Shown here in pieces: positions 1-10,500 of a stretch of DNA of 64,000 nucleotides (positions are counted from its first letter, which is position 1; every line of letters starts with the position of its first letter). The stretch spans positions 42,198-106,197 of the forward strand of contig CAIJZY010000053.1 in the NCBI GenBank assembly GCA_903825285.1. Reading direction: 5' to 3'. The translations under genes and the position numbers were made by a program. A model generated the notes under the pieces. That model saw only the letters and a list, made by a program, of their open reading frames with translations, did not search any database and was not told the origin of the DNA. The stretch comes from an uncultured Opitutia bacterium (GTDB lineage: Bacteria > Verrucomicrobiota > Verrucomicrobiia > Opitutales > Opitutaceae).

Positions 1-2844
1 GGTGGAGCGCGGCGCGGTGGACGCGGCGGCGGCCGGCGGATCGGCCAGGGCGTCGAGGAAGCTGTGCTGGCCGGCGGCGCGGTCGCGCGCGGCGGCGGCC
101 ACGGTGGCGAGCGCGGCGTCGAGGCCGTCGCAGAGCGGCTTGCGCGGCGCGCCGCTGAAGTCGAACGCGCCGGTCTTCACCAGGTGCTCGAGCACGCGCT
201 TGTTGAGCGCCCGGGCGTCCACGCGCGAGACGAAGTCCTCGAAGTCCCGGAACGGCCCGCGCTGCGTGCGCTCCTCGATGATCTTCTGCGCGGCCTGCTC
301 GCCGACGCCCTTGATGCCGGCGAGCCCGAAGCGGATATTTTCACCGACCGGAGTGAACATTTCGCGCGATTCGTTCACATCGGGGCCCAGGACCCTGAGG
401 CCCATCGACTCACACTCGGCGATATAGTGGGCGACCTTTTCGGAGTTGCCGAGTTCCGTGCTGAGCACAGCGGCCATGAACTGCACCGGGTAGTTGGCCT
501 TGAGGTAGCCGGTCTGGTAACTGAGCAGCGCGTAGGCGGCGGAATGTGCTTTGTTGAAGCCGTAGCCGGCGAACTTCGCGAGAATGTCGAAGATGTCGTT
601 GGCCGTCTTTTCGTCGATATCGTTGAGCTTCTTGGCCCCGGCAACGAACTTGTCCCGTTCCTTGGCCATCGCGTCGGCATCCTTCTTGCCCATGGCCTTG
701 CGCAGGATGTCGGCGCCGCCGAGTGTGTAGCCGGCGACGATCTTCGCGGCTTCCATCACCTGCTCCTGGTAGACCATCACGCCATAGGTTTCGCGGCAGA
801 CTTCCTCGAGGAGTTTGTGCGGAAACTTGACGGTGCTGGGGTCCTTCTTGCCGCGCACGTAGTCCGGGATCCACTCCATCGGACCCGGGCGGTAGAGTGC
901 GATGAGGGCGATGATTTCGTCGATCGTCGAGAGACTGATCTGGCGGCAGAGCGCCTGCATGCCACCTGATTCGAGTTGGAACACGCCGGTGGTTCGGCCC
1001 GTGTTAAGCAGCGCGTAGGTTTTGGGGTCGTCGAAACCGACCTTATCCAAGTCGAACTTGGGGTCGGCGGTGCGGTGGATGTTGTCGATAGCGTCGGACA
1101 GCACAGTCAGCGTCTTCAGCCCGAGGAAATCCATCTTCAGCAGCCCCAGCTTCGTCACCGCGTTCATGTCGTACTGGACGGTGACGTCGCCTTCCTGCTC
1201 GGTGAGCGGGACGAATTCGTCGAGCGGGCGATCCGTGATGATGATGCCGGCGGCGTGCTTGCCGGTGTTCCGAACCATGCCCTCGAGGACGAGCGCCTGG
1301 TCCCAGATCTTCTTCGTGACGGGGTTCTTCGCGATCTCGTCGCGGAGTTCGGCGGACTTCTTCTGGGCGTCGGCGAGCGAGATGTTCAGCTCGTCGGGGA
1401 TCATCTTCGCCAGGCGGTCGGCCTCGGCGTAGGGGAGATTGTGCACGCGCGACACGTCGCGGATGACCATCTTGGCGCCGAGCGTGCCGTAGGTGATGAT
1501 GTTGGCGACGCAGTCCTTGCCGTATTTCTGGCGCACGTACTCGATGACCTCGCCGCGTCGCCGCATGCAGAAGTCGATGTCGAAGTCGGGCGGCGAGACG
1601 CGCTCGAGGTTGAGGAAGCGCTCGAAGACGAGCTTGAAGCGGAACGGGTCGAGGTTGGTGATGCCGAGCAGGTAGGCGACGATGCTGCCGGCACCGGAGC
1701 CGCGGCCGGGGCCGACGGGAATGCCCTGACGTTTGGCCCAGTCGATGAAATCCCAGACGACGAGAAAGTAATCGACGAAACCGGTTTTGGTGATGACAGA
1801 CAGCTCGTAGTCCAGTCGTTCAGCGGCGGTCTTGGCGTGTGCGGGATCGGCGGCCTTTTCCGGCGACGCGCAGTCAATACCGTAGCGCCGCTTCATGCCG
1901 GCGACGCAGAGGTCGCGGAGGTAGCCGGAGCGGTCGGTTTTGACCTCGGTGGGCAGCGGGTACTTCGGGTAGCGCTCGCTGCCCTTGGGAAACGGGATGG
2001 ACAGGTCGCACATCTCGGCGACGAGCTGGGTGTTCAGCAAGGACTCGGGCACCTCGGCGAAGAGCCGGGACATCTCATCGCGCGACTTGAGGTAGAACTG
2101 GGTCCCCTCGAAGCGCATGCGCTGGGCGTCCTCGATCTTCGCGCCGGTCTGGATGCAGAGCATCGCATCATGTGGGCCGGCGTCGGAGTTGCGCACGTAG
2201 TGGACGTCGTTCGTGCAGATGACCTTGAGCTTGAACTCCTCCGCCAGCTTCAGGAGCCCGGGGATGATCTGGCGCTGCTCGGCGATGCCGTGGTCCTGGA
2301 TCTCCACGAAGTAGTTCTCGCGGCCGAAGATCTCGACGAACCGGGCGCAGGCGGCGCGGGCGTCGTCATAGCGGTCGTGGAGCAGGTGCTGCGGCACGAG
2401 CGAGGCCAGGCAGCCGGTGAAGCCGATGAGCCCGCCGGCGTACTGGGCGAGGGTGTCGAGGTCGGTGCGCGGCTTGTAGTAGAAGCCCTTGAGATGGGCG
2501 TCGGAGACCAGCTTGAGCAGGTTCTGGTAGCCGGTGAGGTTCCGGGCGAGCAGGCCGAGGTGGAAGATGGACTTCCCCTCGTCGTCCGAGCGGCCGTGCT
2601 TCTCCAGCCGGGACGTCTCGACGAGGTAGAGCTCGCAGCCGATGAGGGGCTTGATGCCCTTGGCCTTGGCCGTGTTGTAGAACTCGATCGCGCCGTACAG
2701 GTTGCCGTGGTCGGTCAGCGCGAGGGCCGACATGCCCAGCTCCGCCGCCCGGTCCATGAGCCGGTCAATCCGGCAGGCGCCATCAAGGAGGCTGTAGTCC
2801 GAGTGGACGTGGAGGTGGACGAAGTTCTGGTCGGCAGACGGCAC
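1..2844 (-). CDS. dnaE: DNA polymerase III alpha subunit, C-terminal part beyond window
   Basis: Catalytic subunit of the replicative DNA polymerase. I translated the minus strand by hand; 948 codons are inside the window and the reading frame is still open at base 1, so about 200 C-terminal residues (OB-fold and tau-binding region in DnaE proteins) are missing. The N-terminus has the PHP-domain signature [13 protein letters not shown] at about residues 10-22. The polymerase palm has PDFDIDFC at about 419-426, with the catalytic aspartates. The GTG start at 2844 sits about 9 nt after GTAGG and directly precedes the conserved N-terminus; an upstream in-frame TTG is possible. It is transcribed divergently from rpsU. 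The long plus-strand open frame over it is a GC-rich shadow. Confidence 0.96.
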   Translation of the reverse strand, partial: MPSADQNFVHLHVHSDYSLLDGACRIDRLMDRAAELGMSALALTDHGNLYGAIEFYNTAKAKGIKPLIGCELYLVETSRLEKHGRSDDEGKSIFHLGLLARNLTGYQNLLKLVSDAHLKGFYYKPRTDLDTLAQYAGGLIGFTGCLASLVPQHLLHDRYDDARAACARFVEIFGRENYFVEIQDHGIAEQRQIIPGLLKLAEEFKLKVICTNDVHYVRNSDAGPHDAMLCIQTGAKIEDAQRMRFEGTQFYLKSRDEMSRLFAEVPESLLNTQLVAEMCDLSIPFPKGSERYPKYPLPTEVKTDRSGYLRDLCVAGMKRRYGIDCASPEKAADPAHAKTAAERLDYELSVITKTGFVDYFLVVWDFIDWAKRQGIPVGPGRGSGAGSIVAYLLGITNLDPFRFKLVFERFLNLERVSPPDFDIDFCMRRRGEVIEYVRQKYGKDCVANIITYGTLGAKMVIRDVSRVHNLPYAEADRLAKMIPDELNISLADAQKKSAELRDEIAKNPVTKKIWDQALVLEGMVRNTGKHAAGIIITDRPLDEFVPLTEQEGDVTVQYDMNAVTKLGLLKMDFLGLKTLTVLSDAIDNIHRTADPKFDLDKVGFDDPKTYALLNTGRTTGVFQLESGGMQALCRQISLSTIDEIIALIALYRPGPMEWIPDYVRGKKDPSTVKFPHKLLEEVCRETYGVMVYQEQVMEAAKIVAGYTLGGADILRKAMGKKDADAMAKERDKFVAGAKKLNDIDEKTANDIFDILAKFAGYGFNKAHSAAYALLSYQTGYLKANYPVQFMAAVLSTELGNSEKVAHYIAECESMGLRVLGPDVNESREMFTPVGENIRFGLAGIKGVGEQAAQKIIEERTQRGPFRDFEDFVSRVDARALNKRVLEHLVKTGAFDFSGAPRKPLCDGLDAALATVAAAARDRAAGQHSFLDALADPPAAAASTAPRST

Positions 2845-2921
2845 GGCGGGAGGCCTACCCAAGACACTCGGCGGACAGGCGCAAGGGAAAGCGCGCGGTG
2901 GGACGCCGGGCAAAAAAGCCA

Positions 2922-2950
2922 TTGACGCGCGCCGCCGGGCTTGGCCTATT
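2922..2950 (+). promoter_or_regulatory. Candidate sigma-70 promoter for rpsU
   Basis: TTGACG at 2922-2927 and CCTATT at 2945-2950 are separated by 17 bp, 36 bp upstream of the rpsU start and inside the short divergent dnaE/rpsU gap. The -35 box is nearly consensus and the -10 box is weak. This is inference from sequence only. Confidence 0.4.
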
Positions 2951-2985
2951 TGTCAGCTTTTCCACACGCAATTACGTCCGTCCAC

Positions 2986-3183
2986 ATGTCCATCGAAATC
3001 AAAATCCGCAAGAACGAGCCGGTTGATCGTGCGCTCCGCCGCATGAAGAAGAAGCTCGATCGCGAGAACATCATCAAGGGCACCCGCGCCAAGCGTTACT
3101 ACGAGAAGCCGTGCGAGAAGCGCCGCCGCAAGGAGAAGGTCCAGGCCTTCACCCAGATGCTCCGCCGCCGCTACGCCGAGTAA
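2986..3183 (+). CDS. rpsU: 30S ribosomal protein bS21
   Basis: Small-subunit ribosomal protein, 65 aa, the usual length of the family. It begins MSIEIKIRKNEPVDRALRR and has the basic C-terminal half (KRYYEKPCEKRRRKEK) typical of bS21. I chose the ATG at 2986 because the family N-terminus starts there; the open frame extends further upstream without similarity. No Shine-Dalgarno-like purine run is visible in the preceding 30 bases, so initiation may not depend on one. It is monocistronic: a strong intrinsic terminator follows 29 bp after the stop codon, and a good -35 box precedes it. Confidence 0.95.
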   Translation: MSIEIKIRKNEPVDRALRRMKKKLDRENIIKGTRAKRYYEKPCEKRRRKEKVQAFTQMLRRRYAE

Positions 3184-3212
3184 CTCTCCGCGGACCCTTC
3201 CCATCCCTTTGC

Positions 3213-3245
3213 GCCGCGCCCCGTTCCGGGGCGCGGCTTTTTTTT
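3213..3245 (+). terminator. Intrinsic terminator after rpsU
   Basis: A perfect 10-bp G/C stem (arms 3213-3222 and 3228-3237), a 5-nt GTTCC loop and an eight-T tract at 3238-3245. This is the clearest Rho-independent terminator in the window. It overlaps the first bases of the open frame of the next gene, which shows that the next gene must start downstream of it. Confidence 0.93.
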
Positions 3246-3283
3246 GGTGCAATCGGCCGGTCCCGCTGGCTTCGTCGGAAACC

Positions 3284-4231
3284 GTGCCGTCCGCGCGACC
3301 GACCCTCTCCCTGTCCACCAGCTGGTGCTCCTCCCGCCACACGGACGGCTATGCGATGGCCCGGGAAATGGCCGACCTGGGGTTTGACGCCATCGAGCTC
3401 AGCCACGGCATCCGCATCACGCTGGTCCCCGGCCTCCTGAAGGCCATCCAGGATGGGGTCGTCCGGGTCAGCTCCACCCACAATTTCTGCCCGCTGCCGA
3501 CGGGCGTCCTCCACGCCGCGCCCAACCTCTTCGAGCCGTCCGCGCGCCACCCGCAGGAGCACGACCAGTGGCTGCGCCACACCAAGCGCTCCATCGACTT
3601 CGCCGCCCAGGTCGGGGCCCGCGTGCTGGTCTGCCACCTGGGCAGCGTGGGCTTCTTCTGGTTCAACCCGGCCGAGCGGCTCCACGCCTACGCCCACCAG
3701 CATCCGGGCGTCAACCTGGCCGCCGACCCCGCCTACCAGGCCGTCCTGGCCAAGGCGTTTGTCCGGCTCCGCAAGAAGATGGGACCCTTCTGGGACCAGA
3801 CCCGCGCCAGCGTGAACGAGGTGCTCGGCCACGCGGCGGAGCGGGGCATCAAGCTGGGCTTCGAGAACCGCGAGAAATTCGACGAGCTGCCGCTGGACGA
3901 AGATTACCCCGGTTTCCTGGAAGGCCTGCCGGCCTCCTCCTCCGCGGGCTACTGGCACGACACCGGCCATGCGGACATCAAGCAGTCGATGGGCGTGCTG
4001 GATCACAAGGCGCACCTCGAGAAACTCGCGCCGCGGCTGATCGGGTTTCACCTGCACGACGTGGATGCCGCCGGCCATGACCACCAGGGCATCGGCGCCG
4101 GCCACATCGATTTCGCGATGGTCAGCAGCTTCTGGCGTCCCGAGCACCTGCTCGTGCTCGAGCTGAGCCCGCGCATCGCGGTCGAGGACGTCCGCCACTC
4201 GAAGCAACGCCTCGAATCGCTGCTGGGCTGA
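3284..4231 (+). CDS. Sugar phosphate isomerase/epimerase-like TIM-barrel protein
   Basis: 315-aa protein of the xylose isomerase-like TIM-barrel superfamily (AP endonuclease 2 fold). Family-like segments are LSLSTSW near the start, MADLGFDAIELSHG, a VCHLGSVG strand, ENREKFDELP, YWHDTGHADI and GFHLHDVDAAGHDHQ. The glutamates and histidines in these are the usual divalent-metal ligands. I chose the GTG at 3284 because the frame upstream runs through the rpsU terminator; GGAA lies 4-7 nt upstream. The substrate cannot be told from sequence. It is monocistronic and convergent with mutY across an inverted-repeat element. Confidence 0.8.
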   Translation: MPSARPTLSLSTSWCSSRHTDGYAMAREMADLGFDAIELSHGIRITLVPGLLKAIQDGVVRVSSTHNFCPLPTGVLHAAPNLFEPSARHPQEHDQWLRHTKRSIDFAAQVGARVLVCHLGSVGFFWFNPAERLHAYAHQHPGVNLAADPAYQAVLAKAFVRLRKKMGPFWDQTRASVNEVLGHAAERGIKLGFENREKFDELPLDEDYPGFLEGLPASSSAGYWHDTGHADIKQSMGVLDHKAHLEKLAPRLIGFHLHDVDAAGHDHQGIGAGHIDFAMVSSFWRPEHLLVLELSPRIAVEDVRHSKQRLESLLG

Positions 4232-4265
4232 GGATTCACCGCGATGCCCGCGAGGATCGCGAAGT

Positions 4266-4360
4266 CCTCCTCCGCGCTTCCGCCCCTCCGCGTTTCAGCG
4301 ATAAAAAGGATCCCCTGTGAGTTAAGCGCGGAAACGCGGAGGAGCGGAGACGCGGAAACA
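4266..4360. repeat. Inverted repeat, family A, at convergent junction
   Basis: Two imperfectly complementary arms (about 4269-4302 and 4325-4359) built from units such as CCTCCGCGTTTCCGCG. They lie between the tail-to-tail TIM-barrel gene and mutY. The same unit recurs at 5519-5556, 18740-18809 and 61636-61715. A stem-loop of this size could act as a bidirectional terminator; that role is inferred. Confidence 0.75.
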
Positions 4361-4392
4361 GACTTAGCGTTCCTCGCGCCCTTCGCGGTGCA

Positions 4393-5427
4393 CTATTTCA
4401 GCAGCTCTGTGATCCAGCGGCGATGCGGGCCTGAAAGGGTGATCTGATCGAGGGCGGCCAACGGCACCCAGACCAAGCCGACCGGCAGTTTTCCGCGGGG
4501 AGGCGTCACCCGGTGGATCGACTCCGTGATCTGGTAGCGCGTGATGCCCCGCTGCTTCTTCGCCAAAAGTTTCCCGCGGCTCGCCGCGGCGGCTGTCAGC
4601 CCGGCCTGCTCCGCGGTGGGCAGTTCGTGCATGCTGGCGAAGCGGCGTGCTCCCTTGGCAGTCAGGTGCAGCAGCAGGCCGTGCTTGCCCTGGCACCATA
4701 CGCGGGTGACGGCGACCTGCTCCATTTTCTTGGCCACGAGCCGCGGATACGACTCGGGATCGCCCTGGGCCGCCGCGGCACAAAACGTCCGCACGGGACA
4801 ATCCGGGCAGCGCGGGTTCTGGCGTGTGCAGACCGTCGCCCCCAGCTCCATCATGGCTTGGTTGTGGTCGCCGGGATTCACGGCCGGGACCAGCGCCCCG
4901 GCCAGCGGCGCAAAGGCCCGCGACGCGCTCGCGGAGTCGCGGTGCGGCGTGGCGTCGGCCGCGAGCCGCGCGAGGATGCGGACAACGTTGCCGTCCACGC
5001 ACGCCACCGGCTCGCCGAACGCGATGCTGGTGATGGCCGCCGCGGTGTACGGGCCCACGCCCGGCAGCTCGCGCCACGTCTCGGGCGTGCGCGGCGGGAC
5101 GGGCAGGCGCGCGAGGGCCTGGGCCAGCCGGTGCAGGTTGCGGGCGCGCGAGTAGTAGCCGAGTCCCTCCCAGAGCCGGAGCACGCGCGCCTCGGAGGCG
5201 GCGGCGAGGGCGGGGAAGTCAGGAAACTCCGCTAGCCAGCGCGCGAAGTAGGGCAGGACGGTCTTCACCTGCGTCTGCTGCAGCATGAACTCGCTCACGA
5301 CCGTCTTGTACAAGGAGGGCGTCTCGCGCCACGGCAGCACCCGCGCGTTCGCCCGGTACCACGCCGCCAGCGCGCGCTGAAACGCGGCCGGGTCGGCGAT
5401 GAGCTGGGCGCCGGGGGAACTGGGCAT
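4393..5427 (-). CDS. mutY: A/G-specific adenine DNA glycosylase
   Basis: Removes adenine mispaired with 8-oxoguanine, part of the GO repair system. The 344-aa protein is of usual MutY length. Visible features are SEFMLQQTQV with the catalytic Glu near residue 46, the helix-hairpin-helix ELPGVGPYTAAAI (about 120-132), the catalytic Asp in CVDGNVVRI (about 145), and a four-cysteine iron-sulfur loop C-x6-C-x2-C-x5-C at 200-216. The C-terminal NUDIX-like recognition domain is present but short. The ATG at 5427 directly precedes the conserved region. It is divergent from rnhC and convergent with the TIM-barrel gene. Confidence 0.95.
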   Translation of the reverse strand: MPSSPGAQLIADPAAFQRALAAWYRANARVLPWRETPSLYKTVVSEFMLQQTQVKTVLPYFARWLAEFPDFPALAAASEARVLRLWEGLGYYSRARNLHRLAQALARLPVPPRTPETWRELPGVGPYTAAAITSIAFGEPVACVDGNVVRILARLAADATPHRDSASASRAFAPLAGALVPAVNPGDHNQAMMELGATVCTRQNPRCPDCPVRTFCAAAAQGDPESYPRLVAKKMEQVAVTRVWCQGKHGLLLHLTAKGARRFASMHELPTAEQAGLTAAAASRGKLLAKKQRGITRYQITESIHRVTPPRGKLPVGLVWVPLAALDQITLSGPHRRWITELLK

Positions 5428-5518
5428 CCACCGAGCAGAGTTAAGAAAAAGCCCGGAGGCAACCGAAGCCCGTATTCACCGCTTTCTCCTCCTGCGTCGC
5501 CTGCTCCCCGGTCCGGAG

Positions 5519-5556
5519 GCTGCGTTTCCGCTCCTCCGTCCCTCCGCGTTTCCGCG
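5519..5556. repeat. Single arm of repeat family A in the mutY/rnhC divergent gap
   Basis: The units CGTTTCCGCTCCTCCG and CCTCCGCGTTTCCGCGAT match one arm of the family A inverted repeats, but no matching second arm is obvious nearby. It lies upstream of rnhC and could be a decayed element. Confidence 0.55.
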
Positions 5557-5658
5557 ATCATCTCAGCGGGAAACGGGAAAACGGTTTTCAAAAAAATCCC
5601 GCCCGGGGAGCGTTTTCTCCTTTGCCCTTTCCGCGCAATTTTGCGGCCATCCCGGGGT

Positions 5659-6666
5659 ATGCCCAAGAAGCCGGCCTCCGATGAAGAGGCTCCCAAGAAG
5701 CTCGCGTCCTACACCGCGAAGCTCGACGACGCCCAGATGGAGAAACTCCGCGCGATCTGCGAGGCGCGCAGCTTCCTGCCGTTCGAGGTCGCCTACACCC
5801 GCTTCGCGTTCAAGGCCGACCACCTGAAGATCAACATCGCCGCGTACACCAGCGGGAAGGTCGTCATCGCCGGCAAGGGCACGGAGGACTTCGTCACGAA
5901 CACGCTCGAGCCCGAGGTCACCGGCGCGGCCAAGCTCGGCTACGATGAGGTGCTGCACCCCGACTGGTTCGAGTCGCACGCGGGACTCGACGAGAGCGGC
6001 AAGGGCGACTTCTTCGGGCCGGTGATCGCGGCGACGGTGATCGCGGACAAGTCCGCGATCGAGGCCTGGCGCGCGGCGGGGGTCCAGGATTCCAAGAAGA
6101 TCTCCGAGAGCCAGATCATCAAACTCGACAAGCTCATCCGTGAAACCAAGGGCGCGATCGCCCGCACCTGCTTCTGCGGCATGCCGAAGTACAACGAGCT
6201 GATGAGCCGCCCGCGCGCCAACCTGAACAGCCTTCTCGCCTGGCAGCACGCCACCGCGCTCGAGCAGGCGCTGCTGGCCAAGCGCGTGCCGTGGGGCCTC
6301 CTCGACCAGTTCACCGAGCAGCCGCTGGTCCAGCGTGAGCTGGCGAAGAAGAAGGTCGAGGGCTTCGAGCTGCGCATGCGCACCAAGGCGGAGGAGGACC
6401 CGGTCGTCGCCGCCGCGTCGGTGGTGGCGCGGGCCGAGTTCGTGCGCCAGATGCACGCGCTGTCGAAGCGCTTCGGCGCCAAATTGCAGAAGGGCGCGGG
6501 CCCGCTGGTGAAGGAGCAGGCCAACGAGATCATTGCGAAGTTCGGCGCGTGCGCGCTGGGCGACTTCGCCAAGCTCCACTTCCGGACCGCCTACGAGGTG
6601 GTCAGCGCCGCCGGCAAGCTCGACGAGCTCCCCCTCAAGCCGCCCCCGCCGAAGATGGAGTGGTGA
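5659..6666 (+). CDS. rnhC: Ribonuclease HIII
   Basis: Endonuclease that cleaves the RNA strand of RNA/DNA hybrids. It has 335 aa. The N-terminal ~90 residues fit the TBP-like DUF3378 substrate-binding domain that distinguishes RNase HIII from HII (KLDDAQMEKLRAICEARSF onward). The catalytic domain opens with GLDESGKGDFFGPV at about 109-122; the Asp-Glu pair and Gly-Lys-Gly-Asp are family hallmarks. I chose the ATG at 5659 (GGGG just upstream) over an upstream TTG. The stop codon is 13 nt from the start of rnhB, so the two are probably co-transcribed. Confidence 0.93.
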   Translation: MPKKPASDEEAPKKLASYTAKLDDAQMEKLRAICEARSFLPFEVAYTRFAFKADHLKINIAAYTSGKVVIAGKGTEDFVTNTLEPEVTGAAKLGYDEVLHPDWFESHAGLDESGKGDFFGPVIAATVIADKSAIEAWRAAGVQDSKKISESQIIKLDKLIRETKGAIARTCFCGMPKYNELMSRPRANLNSLLAWQHATALEQALLAKRVPWGLLDQFTEQPLVQRELAKKKVEGFELRMRTKAEEDPVVAAASVVARAEFVRQMHALSKRFGAKLQKGAGPLVKEQANEIIAKFGACALGDFAKLHFRTAYEVVSAAGKLDELPLKPPPPKMEW

Positions 6667-6679
6667 GCCGACCCGACCC

Positions 6680-7432
6680 ATGGCCCGACGCCGCCAGCTC
6701 CGAGGGTTTGACCTGAAGCAGATCGAGGGCTTCGCCGGGCTCATCGGGGTCGACGAGGCCGGGCGCGGCGCCCTCGCGGGGCCCGTCGTCGCCGGCGCCG
6801 TCCTGGTGACCAAGGAATTCCTCGAGGGCCGCTGGGCCACGACCAAGGCCGGGCGGGTCAACGACTCGAAGCAGCTCACGCCCACCGAGCGCGAGGAGCT
6901 GTGGGTCGAGTTCGAGGCGCTCGCCGCCTCGGGCCAGATCCACGCGCACTACGGCGTCGCCGACGTCGCGGAGATCGAGCACCTCAACATCCTCGGCGCC
7001 ACCAAGCTCGCCATGCGCCGCGCCCTCGCCGGCATCTACCCGCCGGAGGCGTTCCAGCAGAAGACCGAGCCGGACCTCTTCGCCTCGGCCGACGAGATCG
7101 CGGCTTTCCAGCCGACGGTCTCCGCCCGGATCCTGATCGACGGACTCGCCCTGCGAAACTTCCCGTACCCCCACGCCGGCATCGTCAGCGGCGACGCCCG
7201 CTCGCTCGCCATCGCCATGGCGAGCATCATCGCCAAGGTCACGCGCGACCGCCTGATGAACGAGCTCGACACCCGCTTCCCGGGCTACGGCTTCGCCCAG
7301 CACAAGGGCTACGGCACCGAGGAACACCGCGCCGCCGTGCTGCAGCTCGGCCGCTGTGTCCAGCACCGCGACCTCTTTCTGCGGAAGCTGTTCGCGTCGC
7401 GGGTGGACCCCGCCCAGCTGGGCTTCTTCTGA
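6680..7432 (+). CDS. rnhB: Ribonuclease HII
   Basis: Removes RNA primers and single ribonucleotides from DNA. It has 250 aa. The first catalytic Asp-Glu is in GVDEAGRGALAGPVVAGAV (about 23-41). NDSKQLTPTERE, ILIDGL and the SIIAKVTRDRLM segment complete the four-carboxylate family pattern. GYGFAQHKGYGTEEH is the conserved C-terminal block. A ~25-residue insertion (YPPEAFQQKTEP to QPTVSARI) separates core blocks. The ATG at 6680 follows the rnhC stop by 13 nt. Having both RNase H2-type enzymes side by side is unusual. Confidence 0.95.
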   Translation: MARRRQLRGFDLKQIEGFAGLIGVDEAGRGALAGPVVAGAVLVTKEFLEGRWATTKAGRVNDSKQLTPTEREELWVEFEALAASGQIHAHYGVADVAEIEHLNILGATKLAMRRALAGIYPPEAFQQKTEPDLFASADEIAAFQPTVSARILIDGLALRNFPYPHAGIVSGDARSLAIAMASIIAKVTRDRLMNELDTRFPGYGFAQHKGYGTEEHRAAVLQLGRCVQHRDLFLRKLFASRVDPAQLGFF

Positions 7433-7542
7433 CCCGCCCCGGCCGCGGCTTTTTCCTTGTTCGGCCCCGCGCCGGCGGCATCGTTCGCAGCGTCCCCGCG
7501 GCCGTCGCCGCGGGCTGTCGGACCGGCGTCTCCCTTCACCCC

Positions 7543-10500
7543 ATGCGCACCCAGACCGCTTCCGTCCTGCTCGGGCTCCTGCCCCTGGTTTCCTCCTTCG
7601 CCCTGGCCGCCCCGCAGCCGAACGACGACTGGGCCGCCCCCGGACCCGTGCATCCCGCCCTCAAGGTGGGCGTCATCCTGCCGCCGCTCGTCCGCACGCC
7701 GCAGTTCCCGCTCAAGGACCGCCGCACGCTCTTCACCGACGCCGAGATCCAGCAGGCGCGGGCCAACGTCGCCCGCTCTCCCGCCGCCAAGAAGGTCGCC
7801 GCCGACATCCTCAAGGAGGCCGACTACTGGGTGACTTGGGACGACACCGCGCTCCACGACCTGATCTCCACCGCCGAGGTGCCGCGCTCGTTCGAGGTGT
7901 GTCCCGAGGGCTGCCCGATCCACGGCCGCAAGATCTTCGAGGTCACGGGCAAGTTCTACCCGTGGATCGTGGACCCGAAGCTGCCCTACAAGGTGAAGTG
8001 CCCGATCGGCGGCGAGATCTACCCGAGCAACGACTACGGCAAGTTCTACCGCAGCGGGTTCAAGGACCGCAGCGACTTCACCGGACCCTACGTGGACGAC
8101 GGCCGCGGCTGGCTCGCGCCCAACGGCCAGCGCTACTGGTTCGTCGCGCACTGGAACCACTGGGTCTGGACGCAGCACGAGACCTCCCCGCACCCGAACA
8201 TCATCGGCGGACTCGCCGCACTCGGCCGCGCCTACCTGCTCACCGGCGACCCGCGCTACGCCCACAAGGCCGCCGTGCTCCTGCACCGTACCGCGGAGGT
8301 CTACCCGAACATGGACTACGAGAGCCAGTCGCGCTACGGCCAGCTCATGGCCGAGAAGGACGGCTCGCGCTACTCGGGCAAGATCATCAACGCCATCTGG
8401 GAGACCTTCAACGTGGTCCAGTTCGCCGAGACCTACGATGCGATCTGGGAGACAATCGACGCCGACGCCGTCCTCCAGCGCGAGACCGGCCAGACGGGTC
8501 CGCAGCTGCGCGGGTTCATCGAGGCCAACGTGATCGAGGCCGGGATTGACGCGGTCTATGAGGTCCGCGCCCGCGGCAACTACGGCATGCACCAGAAGGC
8601 GCTGCTCATGGCCGCGATTGTCCGCCAGCACGGCGACAACGCCCGCTACCTCGCCACCGTCCTCGACCATCCCGAGGGCGCCTCCTACCTCGGCCTGCGG
8701 CCCGCGCTCTACACGCTGGTGTGGCGCGACGGCGAGCCGTACGAGTCGCCGGGCTACAACTCGCTCTGGGTCCAGAATCTCACCGCGGTCGTCGCCCTCC
8801 TGCCCAAGCTGGGCGTGGACGTCTCCACGCTGCCGCGCCTGCGCCGACTCTACGACGCGCCGCTCGCCGCGATCGCCATCGGGCGCCACACGCCTGCGAT
8901 CGGCGACACGACGAGCGTCTACGGCGGGGTGGTGGGCGAGACGGCCTGGGTCTACCAGCAGGCGTTCCGCACCTACGGCGACCCGCGCTACGCCACCTTC
9001 CTCGCGGGCTTCGGCGCCGCGGGCGAAAACGGCTTCCGCGACTTCACCTCGCTGCTCCACCCGGCGGTGGAGGCGGCCCAGGCCCCCGCCGCGGGCCGGC
9101 GGCTGCCACCGCAGGCCTCGCGGCTGCTGTCGGGCTTCGGCCTGGCGCTGCTCAACGACCGCGCCGACGACACCGGCGTCTCGCTCTACTTCGGCCAGCA
9201 CGTCAACCACTCGCACTTCGACCGGCTCCAGCTCGACCTCTTCGCGCAGGGCCAGCCGCTGACGCCCGACCTGGGCTACCCCGACGCGATGAACGTCTTC
9301 GTGCCGGGCGTGTGGACCTGGTCGGTCAACACCATCGCGCACAACACCGTGACCGTCGACGCCGGCGCGCAGCCGGGAAACGTCCCGGGCGTGGTCGAGC
9401 TGATGGCCGACGGCGGCTGGGCGCAGGGGATCGAGGTCAGCGCCGTGGGGACCTACCCGCAGTGCTCCGACTACCGCCGGGCCGTGGTGCTGGTGGATGG
9501 TCCCGCCGGCCATTACGCCGTGGATTTCTTCCGGGTCGCGGGCGGACACCAGCACGACTACGCGCTGCACGGCCCGCCGGGGAAGGCGACGCTGGCCGAC
9601 GCCGCGTGGTCCGCCCCCGCGCCGGGCACGCTCGCCGGCGAGAAGGTGCCGCTCGGCACGCTCTACGACGACCCGAAGCTGGCCGCGAACGGCGAGAAGG
9701 ACGGCTATTTCGACTACCGCGGCTCGGGCTTCCAGCACATCTTCGGCGTGCAGCACCGGCTGGCCGGCGACGCGGTCGTGGACTACGTGCACGAGAAGGA
9801 CCCGGCCGCGCAGCTGCGCCTCCGCGTCCTCGCCGCGCCGGGCCTGACGCTCCTGGCGGCCGACGCCCGCGTCTCGCCGGTGAACCACCCGCAGCTCCTG
9901 AAATACCTCATCGCGCGCCACACGGCCGAGGGCGGCGCGCCGCTCGCGAGCGAGTTCGTGAGCGTGCTCGAGCCGCACGCCCCCGGCGCCGCGCTGCTGG
10001 CGTCCGTCACCCGCCTCGCCGTCACCGGCGGCGGCACGGCCCTGGCCCTACGCCACGCCAGCGGCGAGACCGACATCGTGATCCACGACCCGGCCGGCGC
10101 GGCCAAGTCCATCGCCGTCGGCAACGGCAAGGTCCGCACCGACGCCCGCCTCGCCGTGCTCCGCCTCGGCGCCGACGGGCTCCTGACCAAGGTCTTCCTC
10201 GCCGGCGGCACGGAGCTCAGCTTCGGGTCGCAGTCGTTCCTCTCCACCTCCGCCCCGACGGGCCCGGTGACCGCGATTGACCCCGCGCATGCCACCGTGC
10301 GCGTCCGCGCGCCGGGCGACCCTGCCGGGCTGGTCGGCCGCGTCGTGAACTTCGGCAACGCCATCGCCCGCACCGCCCACGAGATCCGCTCGGCGCACCG
10401 CGAGGGCGACGAGCTCGTGCTCGAGCTTCGCGACGACCTGCTGGAGGGCGTGATGCGCGTGGCGACAGTGAACGGCCACGTCCTGACCACGCACACCCGG

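Noticed and set aside
976..2925. 649-codon plus-strand open frame over dnaE
   Set aside because: Antisense shadow of a high-GC gene; low-complexity Val/Gly/Asp-rich translation without motifs, whereas the minus strand encodes clear DnaE.
7309..9978. 889-codon minus-strand frame over the heparinase-like gene
   Set aside because: Arg/Glu/Val-rich translation typical of a complement frame; no start region, no family signal.
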